A stretch of DNA of 64,000 nucleotides. Source: Eublepharis macularius (lineage: Eukaryota; Chordata; Lepidosauria; Squamata; Eublepharidae). Both the position numbers and the translations under genes were made by a program. Shown here one piece after another: positions 54,401-62,497 of the stretch. Within the stretch, counting starts at the first letter, position 1, and each line of letters starts with the position of its first letter. A model generated the notes under the pieces. That model saw only the letters and a program-made list of their open reading frames with translations. It was not told the origin of the DNA and did no database searches. The stretch lies in the NCBI RefSeq assembly GCF_028583425.1, contig NC_072801.1, forward strand, positions 18,248,001 through 18,312,000, in the 5' to 3' direction.

Positions 54401-57400
54401 TTAAAAGGGGCATCCCTCATAGTTGGAATATGGTTGGAATATTCCAACACAGTGTTCCTTAGTAGAACTCCAATGGCCTGTTGTCTGTAGTTTATTGGAG
54501 AGTCTGGTATTGGTTTGGTTTTGAATCAGGGCTTTTTTTCAGCTGGAACGCGGTGGAACAGAGTTCCGGCACCTCTTGAAAATGGTCACATGGCTGGTGG
54601 CCCCGCCCCCTGATCTCCAGACAGAGGGGAGTTTAGATCGCCCTCCGTGCATGGTGCGGAGGGCGATCTAAACTCCCCTCTGTCTGGAGATCAGGGGGTG
54701 GGGCCACCAGCCATGTGACCATTTTCGCTAAGGGCAATTTAAATTTTTAAAAACTCCTCCCCTTGTTCCAGCTGACCCAAAGTGACGTCATTGTGCAGTC
54801 CTGAGAGCATGCGTGCACTTTGCGTATGCGCATGTGGTACCAGGGGCACCACCTCTCGCCAGGAGTTCCCCCCTGTGCTGGCAACCCATTGAGTTTCACC
54901 ACGTCTTTTCCCAGAAAAAAAGCCCTGCATAGAATCAGTTAAAAGTACACATTCCTGGTTTTGGAATGTGGAAATAAGGTTCCCAATTTACTCAAGGTGG
55001 CTCTAGTGAGTGATCCAAGTTGCATTTTATTGAGGAAATTACCTCTTCCAGTCTTCTTCTGGCTTACAACCCAGCGTGGGTTAGACTTTCCAACAGTGGT
55101 GTGGACATCTCCAGTTTCACCACTGAAAGATTCACTTTCTTCCTCGTACCTTCCTTTCACACCCCCAGGTCTTCAATTGACAGCGAACCAGACTTGGTCC
55201 TTGGCCCACTGAAATCACAGCAAGAACTGCGCAGAGAGCAGCAGTTGGCTGAGATCAAGACGCGCCAGCAGGAGAGAGAAAGGAAGGGCCCAGAAGAAGA
55301 AGGATCGAAGCCGCCCGTGCAGGAGATGGTGGAAGAGCTGCAGGGGCCTTTCCACTATGAGTTTTCCTATTGGGCCAGGTATGTTGCCTTCCCGTTCAAA
55401 GGTTGCATGGCCTTCCTTATCTGAAGGTATATATGAGTCAAATTGATTGATATCATATATAGATTTATGATTGAAGGGAATAGAAATATTAATGTAAACA
55501 AATATAACTAAAACAGAAAGAAGAAGAATAGAATGAACAATATATAGAGTATAAGTTAAGCTGGTTGATTTATATGAATGTATGGCTTACATAGTTTACG
55601 TTATACAGAAATATTTGAAAATGGAATTATGGGATAAATTGTTTACCCATTATGGAAAAAGGGACTCATAGTTAGGGTACAGAGCATTAAAAATAGTTAA
55701 AGAAGTATTGCTTAGAATAAAGGGAGAATATATATTTGTTAGATAGAGGAATATATAAAGAGTAAGGGAAAAGGGACAAAGGGTTGGAAAACTGTTGGAA
55801 GTCAACAAAAAAGGGGGGGAAAGGGAGGGGGTTAGAAATTGGGAAATGGGAAAATTGACTGTAATGTGTAAATATATGATCCTAACCCAATAAAAATTTT
55901 TTCAAAAAAAAAAAAAGGTTGCATGGCCTTCCCCTGCCTTTGGAGCTCTGTGTATCAGAGCTGTTTGTTTTCAAAGAGGAACAGAATGCTTGACAAGCAT
56001 GTGTTTTAAGGCTAGTCTGGGAATAAGCAGCTGCAGGTCATGACCTGGGAAGGTGGGAGGCTAAACTGAATTTTGTAGCCCTGCTATTTCGATGCAAAAA
56101 TCCCACATTCATTTCTGTTTTTCCCTGCCTGCATGAAAGCGTTTTTATTCTGCCCGACCTTTGAGAGAGATGCCTGCTTCATTGATTTGGGTGTTCAGGC
56201 CGAAAACAGTGGGCTGCAATTGTGATTGTTTTCATTTGTGTCTCTCCCATTTTTAACTTGTGGTTTTTCCTGTTTTTATCCATCAGTCTGCTCCCCTCTC
56301 TTGCAATCCAAGTTGCTGGAAATCCTCTCTGGAATTCCCCCCACTGTGCAGACGCAGGACCACTGAACTTACTTATTTTAAAAAGAGTAAAATATTATTG
56401 AGGAATCTCTGTCTTTGATCCAGAAGAGTTAGCCGAGTTAGTCTGTAGTGGCAAAATAGAAAAGAGTCCAGTAGCACCTTTAAGACTAACCAACTTTACT
56501 GTAGCATAAGCTTTCGAGAACCACAGCTGTCTTCGTCAGATGCCCGCTATGCATCTGACGAAGAGAACTATGGTTGTATTGTCGAAGGCTTTCACGGCCG
56601 GAGAACGATGGTTGTTGGGGGTTTTCCGGGCTGTCTTGCCGTGGTCTTGGCATTGTAGTTCCTGACGTTTCGCCAGCAGCTGTGGCTGGCATCTTCAGAG
56701 GTGTAGCACCAAAAGACAGAGATCTCTCAGTGTCACAGTGTGGAAAAGATGTAGGTCATTTGTATCTACTCAGGAGGGGTGGGGTTGAGCTGAGTCATTC
56801 TGTAAGAGTTTCCCAGGGTGTGGAATGCTAATGGCGGGAGGCTTCACTGTATCCTGAGGCGGTTCTTTTGCATATGGATTGGTGCTTGATGTGCTAATCT
56901 TCTCTGCAGGGCTATTGTCGGGTGTGGAGTGTTTTGTTGGCCTGGTGTTTTTCAGAACTGGAGCCCATGCTCTGTTCATTCTTAAGGTTTCTTCTTTCCT
57001 GTTGAAGTTTTGCTTATGCTTGTGAATTTCAATGGCTTCCCTGTGCAGTCTGACAAAGTAGTTGGAAGTGTTGTCCAGTATTTTGGTGTCCTGGAATAAG
57101 ATACTGTGCCCTGTTTGAGTTAGGCTGTGTTCAGCCACTGCTGATTTTTCAGGCTGTCCAAGTCTGCAGTGTCTTTCATGTTCTTTTATTCTTGTCTGGA
57201 TGCTACGCTTTGTGGTCCCGATGTAAACTTGTCCACAGCTGCAGGGTATACGGTATACTCCTGCAGAGGTGAGGGGATCTCTGCTGTCTTTTGCTGATCG
57301 TAGCATCTGTTGTATTTTTCGGGTGGGTCTGAATACTGCTTGAAGGTTATGCTTTTTCATAAGCTTTCCCATCTGATCAGTAATTCCTTTGATATATGGC

Positions 57401-60400
57401 AAAAACACTTTTCCTGTGGGAGACTGTTTTTCTTTGGTTGTTTGATTCATCCTGGGTTTGATTGCTCTTCGGATTTCATTTCTGGAGTAGCCATTTGCCT
57501 GAAGTGCGTGGTTTAGATGATTAATTTCCTCATTGAGAAAGCGCGGCTCACATATCCTGGATACCTTGGTCATCCGCAAAGCAAACTTTCAGTTAGGTCA
57601 CAAGGTCTACAGGAAACCAACTCACACTGATCGGTACTTACACAAAAACTCCAATCACCACCCCCGACAGAAAAGAGGCATAATGAAAACATTAGTGGAT
57701 CGTGCAAGACGGATATGTGAGCCGCGCTTTCTCAATGAGGAAATTAATCATCTAAACCACGCACTTCAGGCAAATGGCTACTCCAGAAATGAAATCCGAA
57801 GAGCAATCAAACCCAGGATGAATCAAACAACCAAAGAAAAACAGTCTCCCACAGGAAAAGTGTTTTTGCCATATATCAAAGGAATTACTGATCAGATGGG
57901 AAAGCTTATGAAAAAGCATAACCTTCAAGCAGTATTCAGACCCACCCGAAAAATACAACAGATGCTACGATCAGCAAAAGACAGCAGAGATCCCCTCACC
58001 TCTGCAGGAGTATACCGTATACCCTGCAGCTGTGGACAAGTTTACATCGGGACCACAAAGCGTAGCATCCAGACAAGAATAAAAGAACATGAAAGACACT
58101 GCAGACTTGGACAGCCTGAAAAATCAGCAGTGGCTGAACACAGCCTAACTCAAACAGGGCACAGTATCTTATTCCAGGACACCAAAATACTGGACAACAC
58201 TTCCAACTACTTTGTCAGACTGCACAGGGAAGCCATTGAAATTCACAAGCATAAGCAAAACTTCAACAGGAAAGAAGAAACCTTAAGAATGAACAGAGCA
58301 TGGGCTCCAGTTCTGAAAAACACCAGGCCAACAAAACACTCCACACCCGACAATAGCCCTGCAGAGAAGATTAGCACATCAAGCACCAATCCATATGCAA
58401 AAGAACCGCCTCAGGATACAGTGAAGCCTCCCGCCATTAGCATTCCACACCCTGGGAAACTCTTACAGAATGACTCAGCTCAACCCCACCCCTCCTGAGT
58501 AGATACAAATGACCTACATCTTTTCCACACTGTGACACTGAGAGATCTCTGTCTTTTGGTGCTACACCTCTGAAGATGCCAGCCACAGCTGCTGGCGAAA
58601 CGTCAGGAACTACAATGCCAAGACCACGGCAAGACAGCCCGGAAAACCCCCAACAACCATAGAACTATGGTTCTCGAAAGCTTATGCTACAGTAAAGTTG
58701 GTTAGTCTTAAAGAAGCTATTGGACTCTTTTCTATTTTGCTCTCTTTCTTTGGGAATTTTGCAAGGAAATGTTCAGCAAATACAATTTTCAAACTTTAGC
58801 CTATCATGATTGCAAGCTAATTTTTATTTTGTTTATTGGTTTTATTCGAGGTCTGGGGAGAAGATAACTGTGATGCCGTCCTCAAAAGAGCTCCTTTTCT
58901 ATCCACCCTTAGTAGAAGCTCTTGTCAGTGGAGGTAAGCCTTGGCGGTAGGTTTGCAGGGTCTGTGCCTCAGTGATGGAGCATCTGCTCTGTGTGCAGAA
59001 CGTGCCAAGTTCAATCCTCAGCATCTCTAATTGAAGAAACCCAGGGAACAAGTTTGGGAAAGACCCCGAGCCTGAGATCTTAGTGCAAATGAATACCAAA
59101 CTGGATAAACCAAAGATCTCACTCCAAAGAAGGCAGCTTTATATTCTGTTTATGGGTTAACTTCTGTTTCCTAGTGTATGAAAGAGATCACTTGAGAGTA
59201 TGGTGCTGCAAATCTTTGTCTTTCTGCTACCACCCTAACAGCTTTCTTTCTTGCCCTTCTCTCCCCCCCTGCCCCTGCTCCACCCATGAAGAAAGCTGCC
59301 CTGGGAAGCTCATAGACATCCACGGCAAAGCAGGTTTATTCCTGGAAGGGCAGATCCATCCAGAACTGGAGGGCGTAGAGATCGTCATTGGTGAAAAAGG
59401 AGTGCCGTCTCCCCTCATCACAGTTTTCACAGATGACAGAGGCTCTTACAGGTGAAGGCTGGTGGGCGTTTTTTCCGAATTGTCCCTTAGCAGGGTTTTT
59501 AAAGAAGGTTCATGTGTGCAAATGAACGGATGTAAAACCGTAGGTGAGGATTTGGGAACTGGTTCTGGTTCTCTTTGTAAGATAAAAGGGTTGAATCGGC
59601 AATTATTACTCCTAATACTCTTCTTTTGCTTGAAGTGTGGGGCCGCTCCACAGTGACCTGGAGTATACAATTACTGCCCAAAAGGAAGGATTTGTTTTGA
59701 GCGCCGTGGAGGGAACAGTTGGGGACTTCAAAGCTTTTGCTCTTGCCGGAGTCACGTTTGAGGTAATCCTGTCATTTTTTGTGTTTCCTCTCTACAAAAC
59801 ACTCAACATCAATAGGCAGGGGTGTGTGTGTGGAAAGGGGGAGTGTGGGAGTTCATACATCAGCCTTCAGGTTTTATAGATATATGTACTGTTCGTGTGT
59901 GATGTTTAGAATTGTTTTTTTTCTTGTTCTCTATGTTTGTTGTTTATTGTGTTGTGGTGTGTAGTTTATAGATTAAATAAAGAACATTTTAATGCAAGCT
60001 TTCAGATTGGGTTTTTTTGGATGTAAATTTATTTATTTAAACAATAAACAGTAAACATAAAATAAAAGACACAACAGTCTAAGAACCAAACTAACAATAC
60101 ATATAAACATGAAAAAACAAACAGGGAAAGCAACTAATAAGAAGAAAAAGAAGATACAAAATGGAAAGATGGGTGGGGTGGAAACTAAACTACAAGTTGG
60201 GTTCTGATTTTCTCTGTGACAAATATATATCGTTTTCAAAGTCTCATTTTATGTTAAAAATAAGAGACCTCTATTTTCTGTTATTCATGATTCTTAATCC
60301 ATAAATCCACATATCAACTCAAGCTTACAGATTGTTTTTTTTACATAAATTATTTTATTATTAACTTGTAACATACAAACTATAACAATAACAATATTAA

Positions 60401-62359
60401 ATACTTAAATTTCAACCAAATCATAATACAGAGATAATCTTATCAATATATATAATTTTAAACTTTCACCCAATCATGAAATGAGAAACATACCTTTATA
60501 ACAGTAACCTTCTTGGTCTAGTTTCCCAATAATTATGTTTACCAGAAACCCTACTTTTCCATTTCCATAACTTCTTGAAATCTCAATTTTGTTAGTAAAA
60601 GTTCATTTTTAGCTAAAAAATTCTGAAAAAGGTTCCCATTTTGTATAAAAATTTGTATTTCTTATTGGGTTGGCTTGAGGATACAGCTTCTCAGCTATTT
60701 TTTCCATCAGTAGGAAGTCCCAAACTTTATTATGCCAAGTGTTAATTGTAGGAATTGACTTTGACTTCCAGTGCGATGCCAGTAATGTTTTTGCTGCATT
60801 GAGTAATATTATAATTAGATCTTTTCTGATAGAAGGTATAATCAGGTCCTTCCAAATGCCAAGCTTACCGATCGTTGTGCTTCTAGCAGGCAATGCTGAT
60901 CCAGGCTGGACTTGTGTCTGGTATGTTGTGCTGAGTTCCTTTCATTAAATTGTGTGTGTGGTCTGTTTTGTTTCCATTTGCCACAGATTAAATCTGAGGA
61001 TGACCACCCACTTGCCGGAGTTCTCCTTTCTCTCAGCGGAGGAGTGTTCCGTTCTAACCTCCTGACCCAAGACAATGGCATGCTGACCTTTTCCAACCTG
61101 GTACGATTTACCTGCATTTGCCGTTCAGGCCTGTTTAAAATTCAGACACTTGAATGCCCCTTGATTCTTTACGACGAGGGCCAAAATGACTGGTTTGTTC
61201 ATTTAAAACGTTGGTATCTCGCCTTGTTGCCCAGTTAGGTCCCTCAAGGGCAATGAACAATTAAAAAGACATTTTTTAAAAAAAACAACTTTTAAAACGT
61301 ATATATGCCATTAAAAGCAAACAGGGGAGGCAGAACACCAGACAAAACAGAAAAGTCTGCTGCGCTTAATGGAAGAAGACAGTGATCAAGGGGGATAGGA
61401 GAATCTCCCTGGGAAGGGAAGTCCGTAAATTTGGTGCCATGACCGAGAAGGCCACACATCCAGCCTCAGATGGACTTTATTCATTGGGGATCACTTGCGG
61501 ATCTGTGGGCGAGTGCTTGCTTTGCATGCAGAATGGTCAAGGTTCAAAACCTGCCATCTCCAGATTAAAGGATCCTAGACAGTAATGGGAAAGGCAGTAT
61601 TGCTTCCAGCTTTGGAGAGCCACTGCCACATGGTGTAGATGAAATAGAGGTTGGTTGACCAGTACTCTGCTTTGGTGTATGGCGGCTTCAGGCATTTATC
61701 ACCTGAAGCGTCACTTGTGCTTCTGTGCACAAAGGGGTCTTTGGTCTTGCCTGCAGTGCTATTTGTGTGGTTAAGAAGGGTGCTGGACACAAGGATATTG
61801 CCTCCTTCAAGTACTGCCGCTCCGAGAAGTTCTAGTGTTTTGAGCTTTCGAGGTGCCACATTTAACGAAATGTGTAAACCAGCCTACAGAAACATAGGCC
61901 ACGTCTCTCTCCCTTTTAATTCATCTTAATTTACAAAACAAAATCGCACACATCTTTGACTGTATCAAGCAAGTTTTCTTGCAGGCCGAAGGTTCCAGGC
62001 TCAATCCCTAGGATCTTCTTTTAAAAGGATCGAGGGATGTAAAAGACCCGAGACGTTGGAGAGCAGAGGTCAATCAGAGTAGACGATACTGACCTTGATA
62101 GTCCGGTGGTTTGACTCGGTAGAAGGCAGCTTCATGTGTTCCTACATCTCAGCGTCGTCTTGCAGCTTTTTTGTGAATCCTGCAGCCAGGAGCAAAGTTA
62201 AAATATTGCCTTCTGGTTTGCCCTCTTGTAGAGTCCGGGGCAGTACTATTTCAAGCCCATGATGAAAGAATTCCGCTTTGAACCCTCCTCTCAAATGATC
62301 GAAGTTCAAGAGGGACAGAATCTTAAAATCATCATTATCGGTTACCGAACAGCTTACAG
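33047..62359 (+). CDS. NOMO1: NOMO (nodal modulator), coding exons 1-24 (3' part outside window)
   Basis: NOMO is a type I ER membrane protein with a long lumenal chain of Ig-like/carboxypeptidase-regulatory-like beta domains. With nicalin and TMEM147 it forms a module of the Sec61-associated multipass translocon, and it was named for modulation of Nodal signalling. Twenty-four exons join in phase over 2,840 nt (about 947 of about 1,222 residues of the human protein). Residues 1-18 are a signal peptide, followed by SEDIVVGCGGFVQSDVEINY. Repeated beta-domain motifs are visible, such as FSVTGRVLN, FSVCGKIS and HGKAGLFLEG. Sequons include N205 (NVS), N356 (NIT) and NLSKG in exon 16. Seven or so exons with the last lumenal domains and the TM anchor should follow right of the window. 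Exon 1 has a GC donor. The paralogue number (NOMO1/2/3) is primate-specific, so the symbol means the single ancestral gene. Confidence 0.96.
34556..34645 (+). CDS. NOMO1: NOMO exon 2, residues 43-72
   Basis: IKLYTKHGTLKYQTDCAPNN, then GYFMIPLYDK, identical to human over this stretch. Donor GTAAGC. Confidence 0.97.
34984..35182. mobile_element. family B hammerhead-bearing element, inverted pair
   Basis: The minus unit at 35021-35058 is intact: CAT/ATG stem I, CTGACGA, stem II GAGAA/TTCTC, GAAAGCTT. The plus unit has TTGAAAGTTT and is decayed. The tail reads GACTAACACGGCTAACTCC. In NOMO intron 2. Confidence 0.65.
35622..35667 (+). CDS. NOMO1: NOMO exon 3, residues 73-87
   Basis: GDFVLKIEPPLGWSF, 46 nt, leaves phase 1. 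Donor GTATGT. Confidence 0.95.
35764..36014 (-). mobile_element. tRNA-derived SINE, Sauria-like
   Basis: Antisense copy with an AAC-rich tail at the low-coordinate end and AACCTGGTTTTCCAGATTAG near the other. Begins about 100 nt after NOMO exon 3. Confidence 0.7.
36535..36745. mobile_element. family B element, inverted pair, both hammerhead units present
   Basis: Minus unit 36622-36659 has CTGATGA; plus unit 36660-36697 has CTGACGA. Both have the GAGAA/TTCTC stem II and GAAAGCTT. In NOMO intron 3. Confidence 0.7.
37230..37362 (+). mobile_element. family B element, single copy with canonical core
   Basis: At 37272-37313: GGCAT, CTGATGA, a hairpin with GAGA/TCTC, GAAAGCTT, ATGCC. Tail GTTAGTCTTAAAGGTGCAAC. 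In NOMO intron 3. Confidence 0.7.
37272..37313 (+). ncRNA. hammerhead ribozyme motif, family B
   Basis: GGCAT, CTGATGA, one extra A, stem II GAGA/TCTC, GAAAGCTT, ATGCC. Stem I has five pairs and stem III is the palindrome AGCT. Predicted cut after CTT. In sense with NOMO, so it is in the intron 3 transcript. Confidence 0.6.
37668..37768 (+). CDS. NOMO1: NOMO exon 4, residues 88-121
   Basis: EPTSVDIHVDGINDICTKGG, then INFVFTGFSVNGK. 101 nt, donor GTGAGG. Confidence 0.97.
37901..38007 (+). CDS. NOMO1: NOMO exon 5, residues 122-156
   Basis: VLSKGQDLGPAGVLVALKNA, then VTVTQPGG. 107 nt, leaves phase 2, donor GTGAGT. Confidence 0.96.
39122..39194 (+). CDS. NOMO1: NOMO exon 6, residues 157-181
   Basis: KFAFFKVLPGEYEIFASHPT then WILKE. 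73 nt, donor GTGAGT. Confidence 0.96.
39530..39760 (-). mobile_element. tRNA-derived SINE, Sauria-like
   Basis: Antisense copy: GAATCGAACTAGCAGATTGC and GCTGGGAAGCTGGAGCTGAG. In NOMO intron 6. Confidence 0.6.
40545..41316 (-). mobile_element. L1-like ORF2 C-terminus and UTR, interrupted
   Basis: Minus strand encodes ATLWKSKSIPTIDIWYTKIW, an L1 ORF2 C-terminal motif. Interrupted at 40725-40940 by a decayed family B hairpin element. It ends about 130 nt before NOMO exon 7. Confidence 0.7.
41448..41600 (+). CDS. NOMO1: NOMO exon 7, residues 182-232
   Basis: ASTTVRVTNSNAYASGPLIV then AGYNVSGSVRSDGEPMKGV. 153 nt, sequon N205, donor GTAGGA. Confidence 0.97.
41830..42150. mobile_element. dispersed repeat, CCTTTCTCACTGAGACTC type
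   Basis: Shares long stretches with 27360-27625/28019-28115 and (reverse) with 32200-32590 and 8520-8740. Class not determined. Confidence 0.6.
43060..43314. mobile_element. hAT-type foldback MITE, CAGGGCTTTTTTTC ends (copy 2)
   Basis: Same ends and GC hairpin as 28432. Flanks ATTGGTGG and ATTGGGGA match at 6 of 8 positions. Confidence 0.75.
43463..43600 (+). CDS. NOMO1: NOMO exon 8, residues 233-278
   Basis: DIMGCKTSPVDGFPSREESL, then SKEDGSFTFLSLPSGKYTV. 138 nt, donor GTAGGG. Confidence 0.96.
44140..44268. mobile_element. small foldback MITE, AGTTACTCCAGTCTAAG type
   Basis: Ends GCAATCCTAAAAAGAGTTAC and its inverted complement, with TTTGAATGGGCTTAGACTGG repeated inside. In NOMO intron 8. 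Confidence 0.65.
44417..44543. mobile_element. Palindromic MITE, short copy of the GAGCCAAGCTACAAG family
   Basis: GGGCAAAGCTACAAGTGACG inverted at the right end, with TTA and TGA flanks. Internally shortened. Confidence 0.7.
44812..45025 (+). mobile_element. tRNA-like SINE
   Basis: ACATGAAGCTGCCTTATATA, then CACATCACCTATTCCCTGAT and CTGCAAAGCGGATGCTCAGC. Antisense pieces of this SINE type at 58955-59150, 61480-61580 and 61985-62145. Confidence 0.65.
45256..45345 (+). CDS. NOMO1: NOMO exon 9, residues 279-308
   Basis: IPFYRGERITFDVAPSRLDF then TVEHDSLRIE. 90 nt, donor GTGAGG. Confidence 0.97.
45543..45648 (+). CDS. NOMO1: NOMO exon 10, residues 309-343
   Basis: PIFHVMGFSVTGRVLNSPEG, then DAIVTLNSQIK. 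Leaves phase 1 at a weak donor, GTGTGT. Repeat X begins only about 10 nt further on. Confidence 0.95.
45659..46061 (-). mobile_element. interspersed repeat X beside NOMO exon 10 donor
   Basis: Antisense copy (GGTCATTTCGTAGAAAAAGA at its left border). Left flank GGTGTGTGCAG and right flank GGTATGTGGCAG are alike, suggesting a target duplication over the donor. Confidence 0.6.
46498..46648 (+). CDS. NOMO1: NOMO exon 11, residues 344-393
   Basis: VATKSDGSFRLENITTGTYT then IHAQKEHLFFDTL and KIAPNTPQLADIVAS. 151 nt, sequon N356, donor GTGAGT. Confidence 0.96.
47021..47198 (+). CDS. NOMO1: NOMO exon 12, residues 394-453
   Basis: FSVCGKISVTRFPDSIKQIN, then ETDTHGAFCFRAKSGAYVIQ. 178 nt, donor GTAGGA. 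Confidence 0.96.
47311..47727 (+). mobile_element. interspersed repeat X, third copy
   Basis: Flanked by GGGAAGAGTAA and GGGAAGAGTTA, a target duplication of at least 9 bp. In NOMO intron 12. Confidence 0.65.
48549..48690 (+). CDS. NOMO1: NOMO exon 13, residues 454-500
   Basis: VIVPEAESRAGLALKPQIFP, then MDITFSQFLASVSGKITCL. 142 nt, donor GTAAGG. Confidence 0.96.
49050..49245 (+). mobile_element. tRNA-derived SINE
   Basis: TTTGGCGTAGTGGTTAAAGT (A-box side) and GATTTGAATCCTGACTCTG (B-box side), then AACCTACCTCATAAG. In NOMO intron 13. Confidence 0.7.
49815..49946 (+). CDS. NOMO1: NOMO exon 14, residues 501-544
   Basis: DTCGELLVSLQSVNRQGEKR, then NFVFENVLPGKYK. 132 nt, phases 1 and 1, donor GTAAGG. 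Confidence 0.96.
50108..50370. mobile_element. hAT-type foldback MITE, CAGGGCTTTTTTTC ends (copy 3)
   Basis: Same ends and inverted GC hairpin, oriented opposite to copy 1. In NOMO intron 14. Confidence 0.75.
51338..51400. repeat. (AAT)n microsatellite
   Basis: About 21 AAT units at the tail of a dispersed repeat (CCCTGAGCCCGCTTGTGGGA). Confidence 0.95.
51706..51842 (+). CDS. NOMO1: NOMO exon 15, residues 545-590
   Basis: TSIVREDWCWKNKSLELEVL, then GIEFRQTGYMLRCSLSHAIT. 137 nt, donor GTAGGT. Confidence 0.96.
52072..52159 (+). CDS. NOMO1: NOMO exon 16, residues 591-619
   Basis: EFYQDGNGPENVGIYNLSKG then VNRFCLSKP, nearly identical to human. 88 nt, donor GTAAGT. Confidence 0.97.
52455..52589. 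mobile_element. Palindromic MITE, short copy
   Basis: GGGGACAAACTACAAGTGAC against ...CACTTGTAGCTTAGCCC. In NOMO intron 16. Confidence 0.7.
53123..53186 (+). CDS. NOMO1: NOMO exon 17, residues 620-640
   Basis: GVYEVTPRSCHRFEHEYYTY, 64 nt, phases 1 in and 2 out, donor GTAAGC. Confidence 0.95.
53637..53848. mobile_element. family B element, inverted pair
   Basis: The plus unit reads CTGACGC (A9 changed), stem II GAGAA/TTCTC, GAAAGCTTATG; the core is probably dead. In NOMO intron 17. Confidence 0.6.
54151..54246 (+). CDS. NOMO1: NOMO exon 18, residues 641-672
   Basis: SAPSILTLTAIRHHVLGTIT then TDKLMDVMVTIK. 96 nt, donor GTAAGG. Confidence 0.96.
   Translation: MCAKYLDTYCHSAPCPWNNNNRQIDGCDGDH
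54525..54930. mobile_element. hAT-type foldback MITE, CAGGGCTTTTTTTC ends (copy 4, long)
   Basis: Longer than its sisters: about 150 bp of extra sequence near 54740-54880 with CGTGCACTTTGCGTATGCG, resembling words near 2500-2660. In NOMO intron 18. Confidence 0.7.
55169..55378 (+). CDS. NOMO1: NOMO exon 19, residues 673-742
   Basis: SSIDSEPDLVLGPLKSQQEL, then a charged helical stretch REQQLAEIKTRQQERERKG and PPVQEMVEELQGPFHYEFSY. 210 nt, donor GTATGT. Confidence 0.96.
55417..55916 (+). mobile_element. truncated LINE insertion with poly(A) and target duplication
   Basis: 500 bp of A-rich 3' UTR ending in AATAAAAATTTTTTC and an A tract. Exactly repeated flanks GGTTGCATGGCCTTCC (55401-55416 and 55917-55932), the mark of target-primed reverse transcription. 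In NOMO intron 19. Confidence 0.85.
56661..56701 (-). ncRNA. hammerhead ribozyme motif, Penelope type
   Basis: Reverse complement of the 58567-58607 motif with all core positions kept. In the left arm of the palindrome. Confidence 0.75.
56770..57557 (-). pseudogene. Penelope-like polyprotein 3' part, inverted duplicate
   Basis: Encodes the same residues as the plus-strand copy from RICEPRFLNEEINH to the shared stop, in opposite orientation, including GVYRIPCSCGQVYIG. Begins more 3' than the plus copy; no RT core. Confidence 0.85.
57585..58498 (+). pseudogene. Penelope-like polyprotein 3' part: RT end and GIY-YIG endonuclease
   Basis: Penelope-like elements encode a reverse transcriptase fused to a GIY-YIG nuclease. 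Here the N-terminal part (LGHKVYRKPTHTDRYLH...) is the end of the RT. GVYRIPCSCGQVYIG at about 58007-58051 is the GIY-YIG core, followed by KRSIQTRIKEHERHC and a downstream EIHKH. Only the C-terminal third or so of a normal element is present, so it cannot act by itself. The spacer portion exists only in this arm. Confidence 0.85.
58567..58607 (+). ncRNA. hammerhead ribozyme motif, Penelope type
   Basis: CCT, CTGAAGA, one unpaired T, stem II GCCAGC/GCTGGC, GAAACGTC, AGG. Stem I is CCT/AGG and stem III is the palindrome ACGT, so cleavage would need a dimer. Predicted cut after GTC. A mirror copy is at 56661-56701 on the minus strand. Confidence 0.75.
58851..58933 (+). CDS. NOMO1: NOMO exon 20, residues 743-770
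   Basis: SGEKITVMPSSKELLFYPPL then VEALVSG. 83 nt, donor GTAAGC. Confidence 0.96.
59292..59451 (+). CDS. NOMO1: NOMO exon 21, residues 771-823
   Basis: ESCPGKLIDIHGKAGLFLEG then QIHPELEGVEIVIGEKGVP and ITVFTDDRGSYR-type end. 160 nt, donor GTGAAG. Confidence 0.97.
59636..59762 (+). CDS. NOMO1: NOMO exon 22, residues 824-866
   Basis: VGPLHSDLEYTITAQKEGFV then LSAVEGTVGDFKAFALAGV. 127 nt, donor GTAATC. Confidence 0.96.
59866..60000 (+). mobile_element. L1-like 3' UTR fragment
   Basis: Matches the UTR at about 26640-26767 (TTGTGTTGTGGTGTGTAGTT, then AATAAAGAA). In NOMO intron 22. Confidence 0.7.
60340..60893 (-). mobile_element. L1-like ORF2 C-terminus and 3' UTR
   Basis: Minus strand encodes LASHWKSKSIPTINTWHNKV then WDFLLMEKIAEKL, the L1 ORF2 C-terminal region, followed by an AT-rich UTR. 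Ends about 90 nt before NOMO exon 23. Confidence 0.75.
60987..61100 (+). CDS. NOMO1: NOMO exon 23, residues 867-904
   Basis: IKSEDDHPLAGVLLSLSGGV then FRSNLLTQDNGMLTFSNL. 114 nt, donor GTACGA. Confidence 0.97.
62232..62359 (+). CDS. NOMO1: NOMO exon 24, residues 905-946
   Basis: SPGQYYFKPMMKEFRFEPSS then QMIEVQEGQNLKIIIIGYRT. 128 nt, leaves phase 2 at GTCAGT. The next exon is not in the window. Confidence 0.97.
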
Positions 62360-62397
62360 GTCAGTAACTCAAATTATGGTTCTTTAAGAAGCAATGT

Positions 62398-62497
62398 TCT
62401 GCAGTTTGCAAGATCTGAGCAAGTCTGTTAATGATAGGATGTTTTGGAGGCCTTTCATTCATTGGGTCGCCATAGGTCGGACGCAACATGACAGCAC

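Larger units (their letters stand above)
56576..58660. mobile_element. Penelope-like element, palindromic double copy
   Basis: Two arms, 56608-57557 (minus) and 57711-58660 (plus), 950 bp each and seemingly identical, around a 153-bp spacer. Target duplication AGAACTATGGTT at 56564-56575 and 58661-58672. The left end has 32 extra nt (56576-56607). Both arms contain the hammerhead motif and the 3' part of the Penelope-like reading frame. Confidence 0.85.
56419..58740. mobile_element. family B element interrupted by a Penelope-like insertion
   Basis: The left part runs 56419-56575 and the right part 58661-58740. The intact minus hammerhead unit is at 56505-56542. The plus unit is cut in its stem II by the insertion. 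Confidence 0.75.
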
